A stretch of DNA of 64,000 nt from Burkholderiaceae bacterium (GCA_947472645.1 CANJBQ010000004.1:55626-119625), one strand, 5' to 3'. Shown: positions 19,049 through 29,001, counted from the stretch's first letter. Translations and numbers: made by a program. The notes: a model not told the origin generated them from the sequence alone.

Positions 19049-20821
19049 ATGGCGCAAATCGAATACATCATCCGGCCAAATCATCCTTTAGACCACTATT
19101 TTGAGGTTGATCTCATTATTTGGGAGCCGGAGGCTCTACAAACCGTTAGGATGCCAGTTTGGATACCAGGCAGTTACATGATCCGTGATTTCAGCAAACA
19201 AATCACCAGTATTCATGCTTATGAAATTAACGCGAAGCGCCATTTAATTTCTCCACTCATCATGGATCAGGTCGACAGTGATACATGGCAAGTGCATACG
19301 ATCAAACACCCGATTTTGATTCAAACAAAAATATATGCTTTTGATCAGTCTGTTCGCACTGCGTATTTGGATGCTGACCGTGGTTTTTATAATCATAGTA
19401 GCCTGTGCCTTCAAGCTGTTGGTAAAACACATGAGCCTTGTCTCGTCGTCATTGAGGAGAGTAAAGAGACGACATCATTTGAGGTGGTTACTAGCCTAAC
19501 CCCCAAAAAGATTAGTAAAAAAGGTTTTGGTATTTACGAAGCTAAGAATTATGATGAGCTCATCGATCACCCAGTGAGTCTTGGCAACTTTCAAAAGGTT
19601 TCTTGGAAGTCCTACGGAATTCCTCATCAAATCGTGATTCAAGGGGCTACAGGGAAGATTGACACCCAACGTTTAGCAAAAGATCTGCAAGCAATCACTC
19701 AGGCACATATTGCTTTTTTTGAGCCAGTTTCACACTTAGCACCTTTTCAAGAATATATTTTTCATGTCAATGCCACTGCCTCAGGATATGGTGGTCTAGA
19801 ACATCGTTCCTCGACAGCGCTCTTATGTTCTAGGACTGATTTGCCCTATAAAAATATCACTCTTATCAAAAAATCATATGAGGATTTTTTAGGGCTTTGT
19901 AGTCATGAGTATTTTCATGCTTGGAATGTTAAAAATATTCAACCCAAGGTTTTCCAACCCTATCAGTTACAACAAAGAAATCATACGAACTTACTGTGGT
20001 TATTTGAAGGCTTTACAAGTTATTACGATGACTTGCAACTACTGCGCTCAAAACGAATTTCCCTAGATACCTACTTAGAGCGTATCAGTCTGACGATAAA
20101 TCAAGTATTGAAGAATTCAGGACGGCTCAATCAATCTGTCTCTCAAAGTTCTTTTGATGCATGGACTAAATACTATCTCAGTGATGAAAACACACCCAAT
20201 GCCGTTGTGAGTTATTACGCAAAAGGCTCACTGATTGCTTTGGCTTTAGATCTAACCATTCGTGAATACAGTCATCAAGAAAAATCCTTAGATGATGTGA
20301 TGCAAGTGCTCTGGAAAAAACATGGCAACTTCAATGAGATTGGGCAAGGTATTGCTGAAGATGGATTTAAAGATGTTGTGCTTACGGCCATTGGAGAAGG
20401 CTTTACATCTTCCTGGAATCATTTTGCAAAACGCTTTATTGATGGTACTGAAGATCTTCCGTTAAAAACTCTTTTAGCTACGCAATCATTTACCCTCGAT
20501 GAAGTTCCTCTGACATCATCCGACCTTGCCCTTGCTCGTCTAGGTATTAGGTCGGCAGCGGTTGATGGTAGTGTGAAAATAACCCATGTACTTGATTTTG
20601 GTAGCGCTCAAAAAGCAGGTCTGGCAGTTGGTGATTTGATCGTTAGTATCCAGCAAGAAAAAGTGACGCCTCAAAACTTGAATCAACTCTTAGAAAGATT
20701 TACTGGTCAAGAATTAAAGATGCATCTTTTTCGACAAGACTTATTAAAGTCGCTCAAAGTTTCTCCAGATAACCGGCCATTATCGAAATGGCAAATTAAC
20801 ACACCAACACCTGCACTATAA
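19049..20821 (+). CDS. M61 family glycyl aminopeptidase with C-terminal PDZ domain
   Basis: Zinc metallopeptidase of 590 residues. The N-terminal beta-rich domain has PVWIPGSYMIRDFSKQI, the thermolysin-like core has the HEYFH zinc motif at 286-290 in CSHEYFHAWNVKNIQP with the third ligand region LLWLFEGFTSYYDDL, and a PDZ domain occupies about residues 490-575. No signal peptide is seen, so probably cytoplasmic. Family members prefer N-terminal Gly or Ala. It sits 5 bases from both dsbC and ung and is likely co-transcribed with them. Confidence 0.93.
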   Translation: MAQIEYIIRPNHPLDHYFEVDLIIWEPEALQTVRMPVWIPGSYMIRDFSKQITSIHAYEINAKRHLISPLIMDQVDSDTWQVHTIKHPILIQTKIYAFDQSVRTAYLDADRGFYNHSSLCLQAVGKTHEPCLVVIEESKETTSFEVVTSLTPKKISKKGFGIYEAKNYDELIDHPVSLGNFQKVSWKSYGIPHQIVIQGATGKIDTQRLAKDLQAITQAHIAFFEPVSHLAPFQEYIFHVNATASGYGGLEHRSSTALLCSRTDLPYKNITLIKKSYEDFLGLCSHEYFHAWNVKNIQPKVFQPYQLQQRNHTNLLWLFEGFTSYYDDLQLLRSKRISLDTYLERISLTINQVLKNSGRLNQSVSQSSFDAWTKYYLSDENTPNAVVSYYAKGSLIALALDLTIREYSHQEKSLDDVMQVLWKKHGNFNEIGQGIAEDGFKDVVLTAIGEGFTSSWNHFAKRFIDGTEDLPLKTLLATQSFTLDEVPLTSSDLALARLGIRSAAVDGSVKITHVLDFGSAQKAGLAVGDLIVSIQQEKVTPQNLNQLLERFTGQELKMHLFRQDLLKSLKVSPDNRPLSKWQINTPTPAL

Positions 20822-20826
20822 ATTCG

Positions 20827-21615
20827 ATGCAGACATCTCCTGCATTATCTTTAATTGAGCGTATACCGACCGATTATCAAGAACTATTACAAGATTTTTT
20901 GAGCCGCGCGTCTTTTCAAAAGACGCTAGAAGATATCTCAATAAAGGAAAAATTGGCGAGAGTTGAAAAACCTCTTGAAATCTTTCCCGCCTTTGACAAA
21001 GTTTTTAATGCCTTTCACCAAGCGCGTTTTCAAGATCTGAAAGTCGTTTTAATGGGTCAAGACCCTTACCATACGCCTGGCCTTGCTCAAGGTCTGGCAT
21101 TTTCAATTCCGGAAAATATTGATCCGGGCTCAAGAGCTTTCCCAAGTTCACTTCGCAATATCAGTAAAGCACTGATGCTTGATGGTTACGATCCGCTGTT
21201 ACATGGGGATCTTTCTCACTGGGCAAAACAAGGCGTTTTACTACTGAATAACTCTTTAACCGTTGCGCAAGGCATACCTCAAAGTCATCAATCGTGGCAA
21301 TGGCAGGTGTTGACAGATGCGGTCATCTCTTGCCTAGCAAATCAACACAAACATCTTGTCTGGCTACTTTGGGGAAAAGTGGCTCAAAAGAAAATTCCAC
21401 TCATTAATCCCTCCAATCAACACTTGATACTCACCGCCTCTCACCCATCCGGTTTAGGTGTCTATCAAACGAATGAACCTTTTTTGGTAAAAGGCGATCA
21501 GGCTTGCTGTGGTCATTTTAAAAAAACCAATGAGTGGCTCACCACGCACAACAAAAAACCTATTAAATGGTCTAGGTCGATCTTTCCAACTGATGTTGGG
21601 TCTTGCGAAGAATAA
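20827..21615 (+). CDS. ung: Uracil-DNA glycosylase
   Basis: Removes uracil from DNA to start base-excision repair. The 262-residue protein contains the water-activating loop GQDPYHTPGLAQGLAFS with Asp79, the uracil-specificity stretch VLLLNNSLTV, and the catalytic HPSGL loop with His206. HTPGLAQ replaces the usual HxPxQAH, a mild variation. It begins 5 bases after the M61 gene. Immediately after its stop codon begins the 23-bp iteron array of the next gene. Confidence 0.96.
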   Translation: MQTSPALSLIERIPTDYQELLQDFLSRASFQKTLEDISIKEKLARVEKPLEIFPAFDKVFNAFHQARFQDLKVVLMGQDPYHTPGLAQGLAFSIPENIDPGSRAFPSSLRNISKALMLDGYDPLLHGDLSHWAKQGVLLLNNSLTVAQGIPQSHQSWQWQVLTDAVISCLANQHKHLVWLLWGKVAQKKIPLINPSNQHLILTASHPSGLGVYQTNEPFLVKGDQACCGHFKKTNEWLTTHNKKPIKWSRSIFPTDVGSCEE

Positions 21616-21697
21616 ACAAGTAGATTTTAAAAATAAATACAAGTAAATTTATGTATAATAAACAAGTAAATTTTACAATCAAATACAAGTAAAATTT
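21616..21697 (+). repeat. Four 23-bp iterons upstream of fic
   Basis: ACAAGTA begins at 21616, 21639, 21662 and 21685, i.e. exactly every 23 bases, each followed by an AT-rich segment (mostly AATTTT or AATTTA). Copies 1+2 and 3+4 also match as two nearly identical 46-base units. The array fills the space between the ung stop and the predicted fic promoter. The regular phasing (about two helical turns) suggests cooperative protein binding, perhaps by the DNA-binding region of the downstream protein. Confidence 0.8.
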
Positions 21698-21727
21698 AAT
21701 TTTTATTTATTTAAATTCAAATACTTA

Positions 21728-21733
21728 TATAAT
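21728..21733 (+). promoter_or_regulatory. -10 element of fic
   Basis: A perfect TATAAT with its expected start near 21740, leaving a leader of about 8 bases before the ATG. No clear -35 is visible; the AT-rich iterons directly upstream may act as an UP-like or operator region. Confidence 0.5.
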
Positions 21734-21747
21734 TTAAATCCCTGATT

Positions 21748-23277
21748 ATGGCCGATAATACTAACAACTCAAAGCGCTTATCTGATGCATTAAAAGTATT
21801 AAAGAAAGTTCAAGATAAGCAACATGGTATTGCCCAGTCTAAAGATTTTACCCTTCTGCAAAGAACGGTTCTTTTAGAAACGGGGTTTTTACGTCCAGTG
21901 ATTAAGGGTTGGTATATATGCTGCAATCCAAGCGACCAAATTGGAGACTCTACTGCTTGGTATGCTAATTACTGGCACTTTATTTCTCGATATTTACAAA
22001 GACGGTTTGGCAATCAATACTTTCTAAATCCTGAGGCTTCACTGCTTTTACATACCGGAAATACAACGTTCCCAAAGCAAATTACTATAGTGACCAAAAA
22101 CCTTAGTGCCAATATCGTGAAGCTTCCGTTCAATACTTCTTTGGTGATTTATTCAGATCAAAAAAGAGTATCTCCACCGTATGAAACGATTCAAGGATTA
22201 CAAGTACTTTCTCTACCAGAGTCACTATGCTATGTTGGACCGCATTTTTTTACACAATACCCAACAGAGGCTGAGATTGCCTTAGCGATGGTTCGGGATC
22301 TTGGTAAGCTGCTTGTGCCCTTAGTCACGGGTAACTGCTTACCAACAGCGGCTGCCCGTCTAGCCGGAGCTCTTATTTTTACTCATCGTCCAGACGATGC
22401 TCATCGAGTGATTCATTCGATGGCTCAAGCAGGTCACAAAATTTATCCGCATAACCCATTTCAATTTCAAGAGCCTTCGATTACGAGTTCGCGGGAAAAA
22501 TCCCCTTATGTCCTTCGTATTCGGTCCATGTGGGCAAAGTGGCGTACTGTTGTGATTGATCATTTTCCTCCACCGCCGGTTATTCCTCCAGAGTCACAAA
22601 CTTACTTGAATCAAATTGATGAAAGATACATCGCAGATGCTTATAACTCCTTATCCATCGAGGGATATCAAGTCACGGATGAATTGATAGAGCGCATTGC
22701 CAAGAATGGCTGGAATCCAGATCAGAGTCAACATGATGATGCGCATAAAGATGCTTTAGCTGCACATGGTTATTTTTTAGCATTTCAATCCGTTAAACAA
22801 AGTATTCTTAAAATTCTCTCCAAATCAAATTCTGGCGAGGTCGTTAGAAAAGATCATCATGAATGGTATGCCACCCTTTTTAATCCAATTGTATTGGCTG
22901 GAATATTAGAGCGACACCAATTAGTTGGATATCGTAATGGCCCTGTTTTTATCAAAAACTCTTTACATACGCCACTTCCAAGAGAGGCATTAATTGACTG
23001 TATGGAAGCATTATTTGATCTCATTGCTCAGGAACCGGAAGCCAGAGTTAGAGCAGTCTTGGGGCATCATTTGTTCGTATTTATTCATCCATATTTTGAC
23101 GGCAATGGTCGTATTGGTCGTTTTTTAATGAATGCACTGCTAGCATCAGAGGGCTATCCTTGGACAATTGTCAGAATGAGTCAGCGCAATCAATATATGG
23201 ATGCCCTCGAAAAAGCCAGTGTGGAAGGCGACATACTACCTTTGACACAATTTTTAGCCCAAGAACTGTCTCAGTAA
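21748..23277 (+). CDS. Fic-family AMP-transferase with N-terminal AbiEi-like DNA-binding region
   Basis: 509 residues. The first third (about 1-240) resembles the winged-helix plus antitoxin-type region of AbiEi-like regulators (QRTVLLETGFLRPVIKGWYI, FLNPEASLLLHTGNTTFPKQI). The C-terminal Fic domain carries the complete catalytic motif HPYFDGNGRIGR at 447-458, which binds ATP and transfers AMP to hydroxyl groups of target proteins. Ahead of it, SLSIEG at 301-306 matches the inhibitory (S/T)xxxE(G/N) motif, with Glu305 predicted to block the ATP gamma-phosphate site, so the enzyme should be self-inhibited. No separate antitoxin gene is adjacent. Target unknown; the iterons suggest autoregulation. 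Confidence 0.88.
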   Translation: MADNTNNSKRLSDALKVLKKVQDKQHGIAQSKDFTLLQRTVLLETGFLRPVIKGWYICCNPSDQIGDSTAWYANYWHFISRYLQRRFGNQYFLNPEASLLLHTGNTTFPKQITIVTKNLSANIVKLPFNTSLVIYSDQKRVSPPYETIQGLQVLSLPESLCYVGPHFFTQYPTEAEIALAMVRDLGKLLVPLVTGNCLPTAAARLAGALIFTHRPDDAHRVIHSMAQAGHKIYPHNPFQFQEPSITSSREKSPYVLRIRSMWAKWRTVVIDHFPPPPVIPPESQTYLNQIDERYIADAYNSLSIEGYQVTDELIERIAKNGWNPDQSQHDDAHKDALAAHGYFLAFQSVKQSILKILSKSNSGEVVRKDHHEWYATLFNPIVLAGILERHQLVGYRNGPVFIKNSLHTPLPREALIDCMEALFDLIAQEPEARVRAVLGHHLFVFIHPYFDGNGRIGRFLMNALLASEGYPWTIVRMSQRNQYMDALEKASVEGDILPLTQFLAQELSQ

Positions 23278-23318
23278 TAGAGATATTGATATTTTTCAAT
23301 AAAATTTATACGAATCTT

Positions 23319-23324
23319 TATAAT
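23319..23324 (+). promoter_or_regulatory. -10 element of hemA, leaderless position
   Basis: TATAAT with exactly six bases to the hemA ATG at 23331. Transcription would start at or next to the start codon; there is no Shine-Dalgarno sequence in the AATTAGCGC-type stretch before the ATG. Confidence 0.5.
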
Positions 23325-23330
23325 TAGCGC

Positions 23331-24641
23331 ATGCAGCTACTCACCCTAGGCATTAATCACCATACAGCCCCAATTGAGGTAAGGGAACGTGTTGCCTTTG
23401 GTCCAGAAATTCTGAGTTCTGCTTTACACGACTTTAGAAACTATATTGGTACTAAAGCGGCGATGCATTTTACGGAAGCCACCATTTTATCAACGTGCAA
23501 TAGAACAGAAATCTACTGTGCCTGTAATGAGAATCCTAGTCTAGATGTGATTAAAGATGCCTCCATCCAGTGGCTCTCTGGAACTCAAGGTCTTTCAACA
23601 GATGATCTACAACCACATATTTATACCCTACCTCAATCCCAAGCTGTTAGGCATGCATTTCGGGTTGCGAGTGGCCTTGATTCTATGGTCCTTGGTGAGA
23701 CTCAAATTCTTGGACAAATGAAGGATGCCGTCAGGCAGGCGGATGAGGTGGGAGCACTTGGTACCTATCTCAACCAACTCTTTCAAAAATCCTTTGCCGT
23801 AGCCAAAGAAGTGAGAGGTACCACTGCGATTGGGTCTAGTTCTATTTCCATGGCAGCTGCCGCAGTGAGATTGGCGGAAAGAGTGTTTGGCGATATGGCT
23901 TCTCAAAAGATTCTTTTTATTGGTGCTGGCGAAATGATCTCTCTTTGTAGTGTTCACTTTGCAGCAAAACATCCTAAGCATATCGGTGTTGCCAACCGAA
24001 CTGTGGAGCGTGGCCAAGAGTTGGCCGATACTCTATCAATACAAGGTCTTCATACAGAATCCATCAGGCTTTCTGATCTACCCGTCCGTATTGCAGACTT
24101 CGATATCGTTGTGTCCTGCACAGCAAGTTCTCTCCCCATTATTGGATTAGGGATGATTGAGAATGCTGTGAAAAAAAGACGTCGAAAACCGATGGTGATG
24201 ATTGATTTAGCCGTTCCTCGTGATATTGAGCCTGAGGTAGCCAGACTGAATGATGTCTACCTGTATACCGTTGATGACCTCGGCGATGTCGTTAAGTCAG
24301 GCCTTGGGCAGCGTCAAGCTGCAGTTGGTCAGGCAGAGGCAATTATCGAAACTCGCGTGGCTCACTTTATGCATTGGTTAGCAACTCGGGATAGCGTACC
24401 TCTCATACAAGATCTTCGTTATCGCGGCGATCAGCTACAACAATTAGAGCTTGAACGTGCCAAAAAGAGATTGGCGAAGGGGGACTCTCCAGAAGAAGTG
24501 ATGGATGCCCTCGCCCAAGGATTAACCAATAAATTTTTACATGGTTCTTTACATGCGCTTCAACACCTTCAGGGCGAAGAACGAGAAGCACTGATTAAAT
24601 TATTGCCGGAGCTTTTTCGCTCCAATCACTTAGAAAAATAA
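23331..24641 (+). CDS. hemA: Glutamyl-tRNA reductase
   Basis: NADPH-dependent reduction of glutamyl-tRNA to glutamate-1-semialdehyde, the first step of C5 haem synthesis. The 436 residues begin with the canonical [19 protein letters not shown], which fixes the start. The catalytic nucleophile is Cys56 in [26 protein letters not shown] and the Rossmann segment [20 protein letters not shown] follow. The gene ends directly against prfA (no spacer), the usual hemA-prfA-prmC operon. Confidence 0.97.
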   Translation: MQLLTLGINHHTAPIEVRERVAFGPEILSSALHDFRNYIGTKAAMHFTEATILSTCNRTEIYCACNENPSLDVIKDASIQWLSGTQGLSTDDLQPHIYTLPQSQAVRHAFRVASGLDSMVLGETQILGQMKDAVRQADEVGALGTYLNQLFQKSFAVAKEVRGTTAIGSSSISMAAAAVRLAERVFGDMASQKILFIGAGEMISLCSVHFAAKHPKHIGVANRTVERGQELADTLSIQGLHTESIRLSDLPVRIADFDIVVSCTASSLPIIGLGMIENAVKKRRRKPMVMIDLAVPRDIEPEVARLNDVYLYTVDDLGDVVKSGLGQRQAAVGQAEAIIETRVAHFMHWLATRDSVPLIQDLRYRGDQLQQLELERAKKRLAKGDSPEEVMDALAQGLTNKFLHGSLHALQHLQGEEREALIKLLPELFRSNHLEK

Positions 24642-25721
24642 ATGAAATCTAGTATGCAATCCAAGCTGGAGCATTTACAGGCCAGACTTTTAGAACTGAA
24701 CTCGTTAATGTCGCGTGAAGACGTGACTCAGAACATGGATCAGTTTCGTAAATATACACGTGAGCATGCAGAGATTGATCCCGTGGTTGGCAAATTTGCA
24801 GAATATCAAGCAGCTCAGGAAGATGAGCTAGCCGCCATTGAAATGCGTCAAGATATTGAGTCGCGCACCTTTGCGGAGGAAGAAATCAAGGCCGCTCGCG
24901 AGAGAATGACGCTACTTGAAGATGAATTACAAAAGCTACTACTCCCCAAAGATCCGAATGATGATAAAAACGTTTTCTTAGAAATCCGCGCTGGAACTGG
25001 TGGTGATGAAAGCGCTCTATTTGCCGCAGATTTACTGCGCATGTATACCCGATTTGCTGAACGTCAACGCTGGAAAACAGAACTCATTAGCTCCAGCGAG
25101 TCTGATCTTGGTGGTTATAAAGAAGTGATTCTTCGGCTTGAGGGAGATAAGGTGTATTCCAAACTCAAATTTGAGTCTGGAGGTCATCGCGTCCAACGCG
25201 TTCCCCAAACGGAGACCCAAGGCAGAATCCATACGTCAGCCTGCACCGTTGCGGTAATGCCCGAAGCTGATGAGGTAGAAGCCGTTCAAATCAACCCGGG
25301 TGAACTTCGTATTGATACGTTTAGAGCATCTGGAGCTGGTGGACAACATATTAATAAAACTGACTCAGCCGTTCGTATCACCCATCTACCAACGGGTATC
25401 GTCGTTGAATGTCAGGATGACCGAAGCCAACATCGCAACAAAGATCAGGCGATGAAAGTTCTCGTATCACGCATCATGGATGCCAGAATGCGTGAGCAAC
25501 ACAACAAGGAAGCATCTGAACGTAAAAGTCTCATTGGCTCAGGTGATCGGAGTGATCGCATCCGCACCTACAATTTTCCGCAAGGTCGGATTTCTGATCA
25601 TCGGATTAACTTAACGTTATACAAGATTGATGCCATGATGGACGGAGATATTGCAGATCTGATCAACGCCCTCTCCTCTGAGCATCAAGCGGAAATGCTG
25701 GCCACGTTGGGCGAAGTCTAA
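24642..25721 (+). CDS. prfA: Peptide chain release factor 1
   Basis: Recognises UAA and UAG and triggers peptide release. The 359-residue protein has the GGQ hydrolysis motif at 233-235 in [20 protein letters not shown] and the class-specific anticodon-like region ([21 protein letters not shown]). The Gln of GGQ is the target of PrmC, encoded next. The first ATG directly follows the hemA stop; an ATG four codons on (MQSKLEHL) is an equally possible start. Confidence 0.97.
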   Translation: MKSSMQSKLEHLQARLLELNSLMSREDVTQNMDQFRKYTREHAEIDPVVGKFAEYQAAQEDELAAIEMRQDIESRTFAEEEIKAARERMTLLEDELQKLLLPKDPNDDKNVFLEIRAGTGGDESALFAADLLRMYTRFAERQRWKTELISSSESDLGGYKEVILRLEGDKVYSKLKFESGGHRVQRVPQTETQGRIHTSACTVAVMPEADEVEAVQINPGELRIDTFRASGAGGQHINKTDSAVRITHLPTGIVVECQDDRSQHRNKDQAMKVLVSRIMDARMREQHNKEASERKSLIGSGDRSDRIRTYNFPQGRISDHRINLTLYKIDAMMDGDIADLINALSSEHQAEMLATLGEV

Positions 25722-25730
25722 TTTCATATC

Positions 25731-26606
25731 TTGGATACCATCAAGAGCCTTCTTTTAGCAAGCCCCCTCGATCGAGTTGATGCAAAGATACTTCTTCATT
25801 ACATTTGTCAGCGTCATCTTGGCTGGACAAGAGAACAACTGATTTCTAGTAATGAAGTTGATTTACCTCAAGAGCTGATTGACGATTGGCTCAACATTCA
25901 GGATCTCAGATTGCAGGGTCACCCTGTTGCCTACCTCACACAATCGAAATCTTTTTACGATATTGACTTATTTGTTAATGATCAGGTCCTCATTCCAAGA
26001 CCCGATACTGAACTCTTAGTTGAGCACGCCATTGATTTTGTCAATCAGGCTTTTAAGACGAATCAATTTTCAAAAGATCGACATTTCAGAATGATGGATA
26101 TGGGGACAGGTAGTGGTGCCATTATTTTATCTATTACGCATTATTTTAAAGATAAGCAACTTGATCATTTAATCGATTTTGTAGCGACCGACATTAGTCA
26201 TCATGCGCTTGAGGTTGCAAGATTAAACGCCTCTAGATTAAATATCAATCAGATTCAATGGATTCAAAGTGATTGGTTTGAGGCCCTCTCTGATCAGGGC
26301 TCTTTTGATGTAATCCTCAGTAACCCACCCTATATTGCTAAAGATGATCGTCACTTATTAGAGGGTGATCTTCGCTTCGAACCTCAAATTGCTCTTACCG
26401 ATCACCAAGATGGTTTATTAGCTTATCGTACCTTGGCGAATCAATGTCAATCTTTTTTACATCCTGGTGGGACTTTAATGGTGGAGCATGGATATCTTCA
26501 AAAAGAGTCTATCCATCATATTTTTCGACAAAATGGCCTTCACTCTATAGAAACCTTGAAAGATTTGGCGCGGCTTGACCGTGTTACAGTAGCTCAAATA
26601 TCTTAG
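25731..26606 (+). CDS. prmC: Release factor glutamine methyltransferase PrmC (TTG start)
   Basis: SAM-dependent N5-methylation of the GGQ glutamine in release factors RF1 and RF2. The 291-residue protein has the N-terminal helical RF-binding region (GHPVAYLTQSKSFYDIDLFV, VLIPRPDTELLVE), the SAM motif MDMGTGSGAIILSI and the catalytic NPPY at 198-201. No ATG fits; TTG at 25731, ten bases after prfA, gives a normal N-terminus. This is inference, as no strong ribosome site is visible. Confidence 0.93.
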   Translation: MDTIKSLLLASPLDRVDAKILLHYICQRHLGWTREQLISSNEVDLPQELIDDWLNIQDLRLQGHPVAYLTQSKSFYDIDLFVNDQVLIPRPDTELLVEHAIDFVNQAFKTNQFSKDRHFRMMDMGTGSGAIILSITHYFKDKQLDHLIDFVATDISHHALEVARLNASRLNINQIQWIQSDWFEALSDQGSFDVILSNPPYIAKDDRHLLEGDLRFEPQIALTDHQDGLLAYRTLANQCQSFLHPGGTLMVEHGYLQKESIHHIFRQNGLHSIETLKDLARLDRVTVAQIS

Positions 26607-26667
26607 TCACTAGGTTCAGTGAAAAGCGTTAAAATAGATTATTGTTGATTTTTATTGGAGAATATTG

Positions 26668-26976
26668 ATGGATACACAAGAACGCATCAAAGAAATCGTT
26701 ACCTCACATCCTGTTGTCTTGTTTATGAAAGGCAACGCTCAGTTTCCGCAATGTGGCTTTTCAGGTCGGGCGATTCAAATTCTGACAGCTTGCGGTGTTA
26801 AACAGCCATTTACCGTCGATGTATTAGCTGATAACGAAATACGTCAGGGTATTAAGGATTTTGCTAATTGGCCGACGATCCCTCAGCTCTACGTTAAGGG
26901 TGAGTTCATTGGCGGTTCAGACATTATGATGGAAATGTTCGAAAGTGGTGAGTTGCAAACCGTCTTTACTAGCTAA
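26668..26976 (+). CDS. grxD: Monothiol glutaredoxin (Grx4 family)
   Basis: CGFS-type glutaredoxin of 102 residues that binds and passes on [2Fe-2S] clusters, usually with BolA-family partners (an IbaG-type BolA gene lies at 61.7 kb). The signature PQCGFSGRA has the cluster-binding Cys29; [12 protein letters not shown] and the glutathione-binding [19 protein letters not shown] are typical. The ATG at 26668 has GGAG (26657-26660) at proper spacing; a TTG one codon upstream is not needed. A terminator follows. Confidence 0.96.
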   Translation: MDTQERIKEIVTSHPVVLFMKGNAQFPQCGFSGRAIQILTACGVKQPFTVDVLADNEIRQGIKDFANWPTIPQLYVKGEFIGGSDIMMEMFESGELQTVFTS

Positions 26977-26995
26977 TTACAAGCTACTTTTGTCA

Positions 26996-27020
26996 AAGCG
27001 TGGTTTTGCCACGCTTTTTT
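26996..27020 (+). terminator. Rho-independent terminator after grxD
   Basis: An 8-bp stem AAGCGTGG / CCACGCTT with loop TTTTG, then a run of T. It ends the hemA-prfA-prmC-grxD transcript. Confidence 0.9.
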
Positions 27021-27066
27021 CTTTTTGCCTTTTTAATAGAACGAACAATATCAGTTAGTATTCCTT

Positions 27067-28326
27067 ATGGAAATGACAAATCTCTCTTGGTTTTTATTAA
27101 TCTTTGCATGTATTGTCTTTTCTGTAGCCATCTTTTTTGGACTTTCTTATCAAAGAGTTCTTTCGGAAAATCACAGTATAAAATCTCAAGTTTCCGAGCT
27201 TCAGTCCCAATCCCAATTACTTTCTAATCAATTAACTAAAGCCCTTGCTGAGCTAGATTCTGAAAAGAGGGTTGCTCAGGAGAAGTTAGAGCAATTTAAT
27301 GAAAGTAAAATTCAGCTAACGGATCACTTTAAAACATTAGCACAAGAGATTTTAGAAGAAAAGTCCCAACGTTTTGCTACCCAAAATCAACAGAATCTTG
27401 ATTTGCTCTTAAAGCCTCTTCAAGAAAAAATCTCCGACTTCCGAAAACGTGTGGACGATGTTTATTCAGAAGAAACAAAAGAGCGTGCCTCACTACAAAC
27501 AGAAATCCATAATTTAACAGCGCTCAATCTGAAGATGAGTCAAGATGCTAACGCTTTAACAAAAGCGCTCCGAGGCGATTCAAAAGCACAAGGTAATTGG
27601 GGTGAGCTTGTTCTAGAAACAATTTTAGAAAACTGTGGCTTGCGCAAAGGTCATGAATTTGAAGTTCAAGATACCCAAAGAAATGAAGATGGAAACCTCC
27701 TCTATCCTGACGTTGTGATTCATTTACCGGATAGTAAACATGTCGTCATTGATAGTAAAGTCTCTATTTCTGCCTATACAAGATCAGTTCAAACTGATGA
27801 CCCAGATCAACAGGCTCTTGAGTTGACCGCACACGTCAACTCCATTAGATCCCATATGAGTGGTTTATCTGCTAAAAATTATCAAGATTTATATGGCCTA
27901 GGAGCAATTGATTTTGTCCTTATGTTTATTCCCATTGAACCGGCCTTCCTTGCTGCGATTAGTCATCAATCGGGTTTATTTCAGGAGGCACTACAAAAAA
28001 ATATTGTGCTCGTTTGTCCAAGCACTCTGCATGCCACCATGAGAACGATTGCTCACGTATGGCGTCAAGAACATCAAAATCGTAACGCCCAAGAAATTGC
28101 CCGTCAATGCGCAGCACTGTACGATAAATTTGTTGGTTTTGTCAGTGATCTCGATAATGTTGGCGACAAAATATCTCAAACCCAAAAAAGCTTTGATGAG
28201 GCGTATAAAAAACTGTCTACAGGTAATGGTAATTTAATACGTACAGCTCATAAAGTCAGAGAGCTTGGCGTTAAACCGAATAAATCACTGCCTACAACGC
28301 TGATAGAAAAATCAGACGATGAGTAA
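27067..28326 (+). CDS. rmuC: DNA recombination protein RmuC
   Basis: Membrane-anchored, nuclease-fold protein known to limit DNA inversions between short inverted repeats; the catalytic activity is not firmly established. The 419 residues comprise one N-terminal membrane helix (about 5-23), a long coiled coil (about 30-165), and the RmuC domain with GDSKAQGNWGELVLETILENCGL, YPDVVIHLPDSKHVVIDSKVS and DFVLMFIPIEPAFLAA. It stands alone between two terminators. Confidence 0.93.
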   Translation: MEMTNLSWFLLIFACIVFSVAIFFGLSYQRVLSENHSIKSQVSELQSQSQLLSNQLTKALAELDSEKRVAQEKLEQFNESKIQLTDHFKTLAQEILEEKSQRFATQNQQNLDLLLKPLQEKISDFRKRVDDVYSEETKERASLQTEIHNLTALNLKMSQDANALTKALRGDSKAQGNWGELVLETILENCGLRKGHEFEVQDTQRNEDGNLLYPDVVIHLPDSKHVVIDSKVSISAYTRSVQTDDPDQQALELTAHVNSIRSHMSGLSAKNYQDLYGLGAIDFVLMFIPIEPAFLAAISHQSGLFQEALQKNIVLVCPSTLHATMRTIAHVWRQEHQNRNAQEIARQCAALYDKFVGFVSDLDNVGDKISQTQKSFDEAYKKLSTGNGNLIRTAHKVRELGVKPNKSLPTTLIEKSDDE

Positions 28327-28355
28327 AAAAAATCCCCCTAATAAATAGGAGGATT
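28325..28355 (-). terminator. Rho-independent terminator of the phasin gene
   Basis: Read on the minus strand: AATCCTCCTA, loop TTTAT, TAGGGGGATT (one mismatch), then eight T. It sits directly against the rmuC stop codon, 29 bases after the phasin stop. Confidence 0.85.
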
Positions 28356-28383
28356 CGAGTAAAGCAACTACAACTATTTCGTA

Positions 28384-28971
28384 TTACTTACGTGTTGTTG
28401 TACGTGTTGTTTTAGCAGCAACAGTTTTCTTAGCAGTAGCAACTTGACCTTGGAATGCCTTAACAGCTTGCTCAGTAGATTGCTCTACATTTGTTGCAAC
28501 TTCTTTAGCAGCAGCTTGAAACTGGCCAACACCTTGCAAAGTCGAATCTAATGTCGTTTTCATTGCGTTCACAATAGCGTCAGATCCAGCCGGTGCATTT
28601 GCAGCAACTGCATCAACAAAATCCTTCATACTTACTTTAACTTGCTCCATGCTCACTTCAGCCATTTGAGCAATTTCTTCGCCAGCTTCACGAACTACTT
28701 TAGATACAGCTTGTTGATGCGCAAAGAACTTACCAGCGAACTGATCTAATGAACCATCTTGTGTCAGAGCCATAAATGCTTGTGGATCTTTGGCAGTCAT
28801 TACACTTGATACAGCTTCATTAACTTCACCAAGCAATGATTTAGTTGCTTCGAAATTGATTTCAGCTAATTTATGTGTACGTTCTACAGACTTCTCTGTC
28901 AAAGCAATAATGCTTTGAACATTTTTTGTATTAAATTCATTCAGTTTTGATGCCATATTTTCGTAATTCAT
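28384..28971 (-). CDS. Phasin (polyhydroxyalkanoate granule surface protein)
   Basis: 195-residue phasin of the PF09361 type that coats PHA granules. Composition is rich in Ala, Thr, Val and Glu with amphipathic helices throughout (about 1-165) and a basic TTRTTTRK-like tail. It implies that the organism makes polyhydroxyalkanoate. The ATG has AGGAG seven bases upstream. Codon choice is uniform and strongly biased compared with neighbours, consistent with high expression. The promoter is bracketed by two palindromes (see separate entries). Confidence 0.92.
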   Translation of the reverse strand: MNYENMASKLNEFNTKNVQSIIALTEKSVERTHKLAEINFEATKSLLGEVNEAVSSVMTAKDPQAFMALTQDGSLDQFAGKFFAHQQAVSKVVREAGEEIAQMAEVSMEQVKVSMKDFVDAVAANAPAGSDAIVNAMKTTLDSTLQGVGQFQAAAKEVATNVEQSTEQAVKAFQGQVATAKKTVAAKTTRTTTRK

Positions 28972-29001
28972 GTAGAGCTCCTAAAAGTTAAATAAAGATA
29001 T

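Noticed and set aside
21616..21697. CRISPR-like array
   Set aside because: The conserved part is only about 7-12 bases with AT-rich intervals that are themselves similar; there are no unique spacers and no cas genes. Iterons fit better.
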